This document shows, one piece after another, positions 59,921-64,000 of a stretch of 64,000 nucleotides of DNA. The stretch spans positions 1-64,000 of the forward strand of contig DIWU01000003.1 of NCBI GenBank assembly GCA_002428525.1, written 5' to 3'. This DNA is from a bacterium UBP14_UBA6098. GTDB taxonomy: Bacteria > UBP14 > UBA6098. The notes beneath the pieces were generated by a model. That model was not told the DNA's origin. It saw nothing but the letters and a program-made list of their open reading frames with translations, and made no database searches. The translations under genes and the position numbers were made by a program. Every line of letters starts with the position of its first letter. The stretch's first letter is position 1.

Positions 59921-60942
59921 CGCAAGCCGCCGATCTCGACCGAGCGCTCGCCGGAGACTATCTCGCCGCAGGGGATTGCGGCCAATTCGAAAGCCATCGG
60001 GAGATCGTTCGGCCGAAGGGCAAGTATGAAGCCGGCGCCCATGTTGAAGACCTCGAACATCTCGCCCCGAGGGATATCGCCGGTCGAGCGGATCAGCTCG
60101 AATATCGGCGGGATGGGGATTTGCGAAACCTCGACGAGTGCGCGACAACCCTTCGGAAGGACGCGGATCAGGTTTCCGGCTATGCCTCCGCCGGTGATAT
60201 GCGCCATGCCGGAGATTTCTATGTTGTTCTGTAATAGCGATTTAACCCTACCGAGGAAACTCGGGTGAACCGCGAGCAGGGCCTCCCCCACCGACTGGCC
60301 GCCGAGAAGCTCCGGTCTGTCGTCGGGGGCGAATCTGCCCGAATCGAGCAAAACCCTGCGCGCGAGGGAATAGCCGTTTGTCATGAGGCCGTTGCTGGGG
60401 AGCGCGACGAGGCGGTCGCCGGGGCGGATGGCACCGCCGTCGATGTAGGTTTCGTCGGTGGCGGTGCCGACTATGAAGCCCGCGAGGTCGAAATCGCCGG
60501 GCGAGTAAATCCCGGGGAGTTGAGCGGTCTCACCGCCGATGAGCGCGAGGCCGTTCTCGACGCATGAGGTCGAAAGCCCCTCGACAAGCTCGGCGATCCT
60601 CTCGGCGGTCATATCGGAATGGCCGATATAGTCGAGGAAGAAAAGCGGGGCGGCGTTCAGGGTTAACAGGTCGTTGACGCAGTGGTTGACGAGGTCGCGG
60701 CCGACCGTGTTGAAGACGCCCATCGCCGAGGCGACCTTCAGCTTAGTCCCGACGCCGTCCGCGGAGGCGAGAAGCAGATTTCGCGAGCCTTCGGGAAAAC
60801 GAAAGACCCCTCCGAAAGCGCCGATATCCGAGACCACTCCCGAAGTGAAGGTTTTCTTTGCCAGCGCGGCAATTCTGCGCTTGGCCTCATCGCCGGCGGA
60901 GATATCGACTCCGGCGGCTCTATAGGATTCACTACTTTTCAC
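59917..60942 (-). CDS. purM: Phosphoribosylformylglycinamidine cyclo-ligase
   Basis: 341 residues, the usual PurM size. It starts MKSSESYRAAGVDISAGDEA (the AGVD signature) and has GGVFRFPEG, LLASADGVGTKLKVA, GRDLVNHCVNDLL, LIGGETAQLPGIY and a TGGGIAGNLIRVLP segment. It is an ATP-dependent enzyme that makes aminoimidazole ribotide in purine synthesis. It overlaps the HD gene upstream (60939-60942) and lnt downstream by 4 bases each. No other pur genes are adjacent. Confidence 0.96.
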   Translation of the reverse strand: MKSSESYRAAGVDISAGDEAKRRIAALAKKTFTSGVVSDIGAFGGVFRFPEGSRNLLLASADGVGTKLKVASAMGVFNTVGRDLVNHCVNDLLTLNAAPLFFLDYIGHSDMTAERIAELVEGLSTSCVENGLALIGGETAQLPGIYSPGDFDLAGFIVGTATDETYIDGGAIRPGDRLVALPSNGLMTNGYSLARRVLLDSGRFAPDDRPELLGGQSVGEALLAVHPSFLGRVKSLLQNNIEISGMAHITGGGIAGNLIRVLPKGCRALVEVSQIPIPPIFELIRSTGDIPRGEMFEVFNMGAGFILALRPNDLPMAFELAAIPCGEIVSGERSVEIGGLR

Positions 60943-61604
60943 GCTAATTTCACTCCATTGATTATAAGCTCGAAGTCCGCGCCGAGGTATTCGGCGGCGA
61001 CCTTGCTTGAATGCATTCTTTGAAGGAAGATCTCGAAATACTCCATAACAGAGGCCACCTTGGGCGCGATCAGAATCTCGATGCCTATCGTTTTGCCCTC
61101 GTTTTTTATGAAGATATCGCTACTGACCGCGGCGAAATTGACGCGGTCGTGGATATCGCCGACGACATCGCCCGAGGCGCGGACGCGCGAGGAGTGGACA
61201 TCGGATTTGTCGGCGATAATCAGCGCGGCGGAGATGTTCGAGACCGGCTCGCCCTCGCCCTCGTGGTGGTTGCCGATTGCTGCGATGATTTTATTGGCTT
61301 CGTCGAAGTCCATGCCGAGGCGAAGGAGAATCGGCCGCGCCAAAACCGCGCCGAAAAGTGCGTGTTGCCTTCGGTTGACGACATTGCCGATGTCGTGCAT
61401 ATGCCCTGCGATTGCGGCAAGCTCGGCCTCGCGCTCGGAATGGCCGAGGCCGAGGATTATCCTGCGCGCGCGCTCGGCGACAACTCCGAGGTGGCGCGGG
61501 CCGTGCTCCGTGTAGCCTATTTCCTCGAGGTTATGGTCGGCCGAGGCGATAAGGCTTTGGACCTCGGGATCGCTGATTATCGTATTCAGTGTTATTTCGC
61601 TCAT
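60939..61604 (-). CDS. HD-domain phosphohydrolase
   Basis: 221 residues. The HD superfamily pattern is H in YTEHGPRHL, HD in AAIAGHMHDIGNV, H residues in IGNHHEGEGEPVSN and D in LIIADKSDVHSSRV. The C-terminal about 60 residues (IFIKNEGKTIGIEI...YFEIFLQRMHSS) are a small alpha/beta part seen in related archaeal and bacterial HD proteins. It is probably a metal-dependent phosphomonoesterase or nucleotide hydrolase of unknown substrate. It is the first gene of the purM-lnt-PorZ-like-GNAT chain, with a promoter at 61643-61671. Confidence 0.85.
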   Translation of the reverse strand: MSEITLNTIISDPEVQSLIASADHNLEEIGYTEHGPRHLGVVAERARRIILGLGHSEREAELAAIAGHMHDIGNVVNRRQHALFGAVLARPILLRLGMDFDEANKIIAAIGNHHEGEGEPVSNISAALIIADKSDVHSSRVRASGDVVGDIHDRVNFAAVSSDIFIKNEGKTIGIEILIAPKVASVMEYFEIFLQRMHSSKVAAEYLGADFELIINGVKLA

Positions 61605-61642
61605 AGACTTTATTTCTCCGCGTATCGAACTACAGATTTATT

Positions 61643-61671
61643 AAAATATAAAACAATCCGATTCATGTCAA
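61643..61671 (-). promoter_or_regulatory. Promoter of the HD-purM-lnt chain
   Basis: On the minus strand TTGACA (61671-61666) with TATTTT at 17-nt spacing (61648-61643), or TATATT at 15 nt. The HD start codon is about 39 bp downstream. It is in the 232-bp divergent gap with the aldehyde dehydrogenase gene. Confidence 0.55.
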
Positions 61672-61836
61672 GGAAATATGAAGAATGGGAATCGCCGGGA
61701 TGAGGCGATGTAAATTGCATGTTGACGCTTTTTGCTTTGCATTTTCGATAAAAATTCATATATTTATAAATCTTGATATTAATCGGAATGATGGAATCTA
61801 TACCTTGTTAACACAAAGCAAGACGAAAGGACACCA

Positions 61837-63351
61837 ATGAAGCAAATCCTCGAAAAATTCGGCCTCACCGGAGACCTTTACGGCGGTTTCGACGGTGAAT
61901 GGTTCGGACACGGCAGTATTCTCGAATCCTACAGCCCGATCGACGGCAGTCTTTTGGCCAAGATTCATCAGGTCGACAGTAGCGACTACGAACGCATCGC
62001 TAAATCGGCCGAAAGGGCCTTCGAGGTTTGGCGCGATGTTCCCGCCCCGAAGCGCGGCCTTTTGGTTCGCGCGTTCGCGGACAAGCTTCGCGAGCACAAG
62101 GACGATCTCGGCGCGTTGGTCTCCATCGAGATGGGTAAAATCCATATGGAGGGCAAGGGCGAGGTTCAAGAGATGATCGATGTCTGCGACTTCGCAGTCG
62201 GTCTCTCGCGCCAGCTTTACGGCCTGACGATGAAGTCCGAGCGCGAAGAGCATTTCATGATGGAGCAATGGCATCCGTTGGGGATAGTCGGCATCATTAC
62301 CGCCTTCAATTTCCCGGTTGCGGTTTGGTCTTGGAACATCGCGCTTTCGCTGGTTTGCGGCGATTCGAATATCTGGAAGCCCTCGAGCAAAACCCCGCTT
62401 ATCGCTCTCGCCTGCACGAAGCTCGCCGAGGGCGTCTGCCGCGAGCAGGGCGTCGATCCGGCGGTGCTTTCGCTGGTAATCGGCAAGGGTAGCGATGTCG
62501 GGGAGAAAATTCTACTCGACGACAGGGTGAAGCTGATTTCCTGCACCGGTAGCACCTCAGTCGGGCGCCGTGTCGGCAGGATTGTCGGCGAGAGGCTCGG
62601 ACGGACTATTTTAGAACTCGGCGGAAACAACGCGATCATCGTCACGCCGGATGCCGATATGGAGATGGCGCTGAGGGCGATCCTCTTCGGCGCGGTCGGA
62701 ACCACGGGCCAGCGTTGCACCTCGACGCGCAGGATCATCGTCCATAAGTCGATCAAGGAGACGCTCGTCAACCGACTGATCAACGCCTACAAACAGGTCA
62801 AGATAGGTAATCCGCTCGACCCCGAGACGATTATGGGGCCGATGGTCGATACCGGCGCGGTTAAGGAGATGATGAACGCGATCGGTCTTATCAAGGAGCA
62901 GGGCGGGAAGATACTTTACGGCGGCGAGCAACTCGATCTGCCGGGAGGGTGCTATGTGACCCCGTGCATCGCGGAGGCCAAGAACGAGATGGAGATCGTG
63001 CAGAACGAGACCTTCGCGCCGATTCTCTATATCATCGAATACAGCGATTTCGAGGAGGCTTTGAGGCTTCACAACGGCGTGCCGCAAGGGCTGTCCTCGG
63101 CGATCTTCACGAACAACTTCCGCGAGGCGCAGAGTTTCCTCTCGGCGGCGGGTTCGGATTGCGGAATCGCTAATGTCAATCTCGGCACCTCGGGCGCCGA
63201 GATCGGCGGGGCGTTCGGCGGCGAGAAGGAGACCGGCGGCGGTAGGGAGTCCGGCTCGGACAGCTGGAAGACCTATATGCGCCGTCAGACGAACACATTG
63301 AATTACTCGAAGAACCTGATTCTCGCGCAGGGGATAAAGTTCGGGGAATAG
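61837..63351 (+). CDS. ALDH7-like NAD(P)-dependent aldehyde dehydrogenase
   Basis: 504 residues. NAD-binding PLGIVGIITAFNFPVAVWSW and SCTGSTSVGRRVG; catalytic Glu in ILELGGNNAIIV; catalytic Cys in GTTGQRCTSTRR; and the C-terminal GGAFGGEKETGGGRESGSDS motif. The combination is typical of the ALDH7 (antiquitin/alpha-aminoadipic semialdehyde dehydrogenase) branch, so lysine catabolism or another semialdehyde oxidation is likely. The substrate is not certain. AAAGGA precedes the ATG. It is monocistronic, with a strong terminator after it. Confidence 0.9.
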   Translation: MKQILEKFGLTGDLYGGFDGEWFGHGSILESYSPIDGSLLAKIHQVDSSDYERIAKSAERAFEVWRDVPAPKRGLLVRAFADKLREHKDDLGALVSIEMGKIHMEGKGEVQEMIDVCDFAVGLSRQLYGLTMKSEREEHFMMEQWHPLGIVGIITAFNFPVAVWSWNIALSLVCGDSNIWKPSSKTPLIALACTKLAEGVCREQGVDPAVLSLVIGKGSDVGEKILLDDRVKLISCTGSTSVGRRVGRIVGERLGRTILELGGNNAIIVTPDADMEMALRAILFGAVGTTGQRCTSTRRIIVHKSIKETLVNRLINAYKQVKIGNPLDPETIMGPMVDTGAVKEMMNAIGLIKEQGGKILYGGEQLDLPGGCYVTPCIAEAKNEMEIVQNETFAPILYIIEYSDFEEALRLHNGVPQGLSSAIFTNNFREAQSFLSAAGSDCGIANVNLGTSGAEIGGAFGGEKETGGGRESGSDSWKTYMRRQTNTLNYSKNLILAQGIKFGE

Positions 63352-63366
63352 AACTTTAGTTGACTT

Positions 63367-63396
63367 GGGGGGGGCGAACGCCCCCCCATTTTGTTG
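63367..63396 (+). terminator. Terminator after the aldehyde dehydrogenase gene
   Basis: A run of eight G then CG-AA-CG and seven C forms a 9-bp GC stem, followed by ATTTTGTT. It begins about 15 bases after the stop codon. Confidence 0.7.
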
Positions 63397-63417
63397 AATG
63401 GAAAAAATGGAGAGAGA

Positions 63418-63645
63418 ATGAAACAAAAAGGTGTAGAAACGAAGCATGGTCGTTTCACTGCGATAATCGAACGAGACGAGGACGGCTATTTCGTCGGCAC
63501 TGTTCCGACTTTGAAAAGCTGTTATACGCAGGCAAAAACTATAGACGAATTAGTAAATAGGCTCAAAGAGGTTATCCTTCTTTGCCTTGAGGAACAAGAA
63601 GCTACCGAACTCGAATTCGTAGGTATCCAGACTATTGAGGCTTAA
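63418..63645 (+). CDS. hicB: HicB family antitoxin
   Basis: 75 residues from the ATG at 63418 (GGAGAG upstream). The HicB partial RNase-H-like fold is seen in FTAIIERDEDGYFVGTVPTL, KSCYTQAKTIDELVNRLKEV and ILLCLEEQEATELEFVGIQT. This is the short HicB form without an added ribbon-helix-helix domain. HicB binds and inhibits HicA. Two bases separate it from hicA, and the order B then A is the reverse of the classic hicAB operon. Confidence 0.9.
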   Translation: MKQKGVETKHGRFTAIIERDEDGYFVGTVPTLKSCYTQAKTIDELVNRLKEVILLCLEEQEATELEFVGIQTIEA

Positions 63646-63647
63646 AG

Positions 63648-63878
63648 ATGAGCCGTCTTCCGACTATCAACGCAAAAGTTATGATCTCATTTGTTGAGTC
63701 TAAAGGATTTGTTCTCTCAAGGCAAAAAGGAAGTCATAAAATATTTCGTCATCCTGACGGTCGAACGGCAACAATCCCATGCCATAAAGGCGAAGATCTG
63801 GGAAGAGGGATTGTCGTAAAAATATTAAACGATGTCGATTCGAATATTAGAGATTTTGAAGTATGGTTGAATAAATGA
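63648..63878 (+). CDS. hicA: HicA family mRNA interferase toxin
   Basis: 76 residues with the double-stranded-RNA-binding-like HicA fold: LPTINAKVMISFVESKGFVL, SRQKGSHKIFRHPDGR (active-site His in GSHKIFRH), TATIPCHKGEDLGRGIVVKI. HicA cleaves mRNA and is neutralised by HicB, encoded just upstream. The pair looks intact. Confidence 0.92.
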   Translation: MSRLPTINAKVMISFVESKGFVLSRQKGSHKIFRHPDGRTATIPCHKGEDLGRGIVVKILNDVDSNIRDFEVWLNK

Positions 63879-63916
63879 GTTATAAAACGGCTTGAAACCT
63901 CTCTTTTGGAGTCAAT

Positions 63917-64000
63917 ATGGCACTTTCGCCGCTTGAGATTAGAAATCAGGATTTTCCAAAGTCGCCGATGGGGTATAAGCGCGACGATGTCAAGTTCTTC
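63917..64000 (+). CDS. DivIVA-domain protein, 5' end only
   Basis: The first 28 codons are in the window (MALSPLEIRNQDFPKSPMGY, then KRDDVKFF) and the gene runs off the right edge. The pattern 'L-x-P-L-[DE]-I-x-N-Q-x-F...G-Y-x-x-x-[DE]-V-x-x-F' is the N-terminal membrane-binding lipid-interaction segment of DivIVA/GpsB-family proteins, which organise cell poles and division sites. TTTTGGAG lies upstream of the ATG. The length and C-terminal coiled coil cannot be seen. Confidence 0.75.
   Translation, partial: MALSPLEIRNQDFPKSPMGYKRDDVKFF

Overview
This 64 kb window is gene-dense (about 34 genes plus one partial gene at the right edge), with a fairly high G+C content. It looks like one replicon segment of a Gram-negative bacterium from a poorly cultured lineage, probably within or near the FCB group. 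The grounds are: apolipoprotein N-acyltransferase and outer-membrane barrel proteins; six secreted proteins ending in a Por-secretion/FlgD-Ig-like tail with a PNPF-type motif; a PorZ-like propeller protein; several TPR-fused membrane proteins; and a MeaB/CobO/B12-domain cluster for methylmalonyl-CoA mutase. I cannot name the phylum from sequence alone. I saw no tRNA, rRNA, CRISPR array, transposase or integrase.

Layout. 1-373 is intergenic and packed with palindromes and short tandem repeats. 374-1974 holds two PAS proteins with degenerate GGDEF domains. 2031-12571 (minus) holds a secreted multidomain protein, a giant Ser/Thr kinase-ATPase-TPR-GAF-sigma54 activator, an O-antigen-ligase-like protein with TPRs, and RidA. 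12824-14756 (plus) is the meaB, cobO and B12-binding-subunit cluster. 14874-26160 (minus) holds two paralogous secreted proteins flanking formate-THF ligase, a GT39-like membrane protein with TPRs, and another secreted protein. 26517-29215 (plus) is a small unknown gene overlapping comEC; two copies of a nested-palindrome repeat flank this pair. 29444-35127 (plus) carries four peptidases of different families and dut.

The minus-strand run 54969 to 35117 looks like one operon. It encodes a 5,065-residue lipoprotein made of about 45 Big_1-like Ig domains, then a small predicted outer-membrane barrel, a large TPR protein, a cyclophilin lipoprotein and an exported SagB/nitroreductase-like protein. 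Upstream, 61604 to 55219 is a second minus-strand chain of five genes (HD phosphohydrolase, purM, lnt, a PorZ-like protein, a FemAB/BioF2-like GNAT) in which every junction is a 4-base overlap. The right end carries an ALDH7-like dehydrogenase, a hicBA toxin-antitoxin pair and the start of a DivIVA-domain gene.

Two candidates for something undescribed stand out. One is the two-copy structured repeat at 26285-26424 and 29226-29359: it has a fixed 92-nt frame and a hairpin that has changed sequence between copies yet stays paired. The other is the giant Ig-array operon, whose gene content suggests a dedicated surface-display or adhesion system. Recognisable promoters in the window follow the TTGACA/TATAAT pattern.
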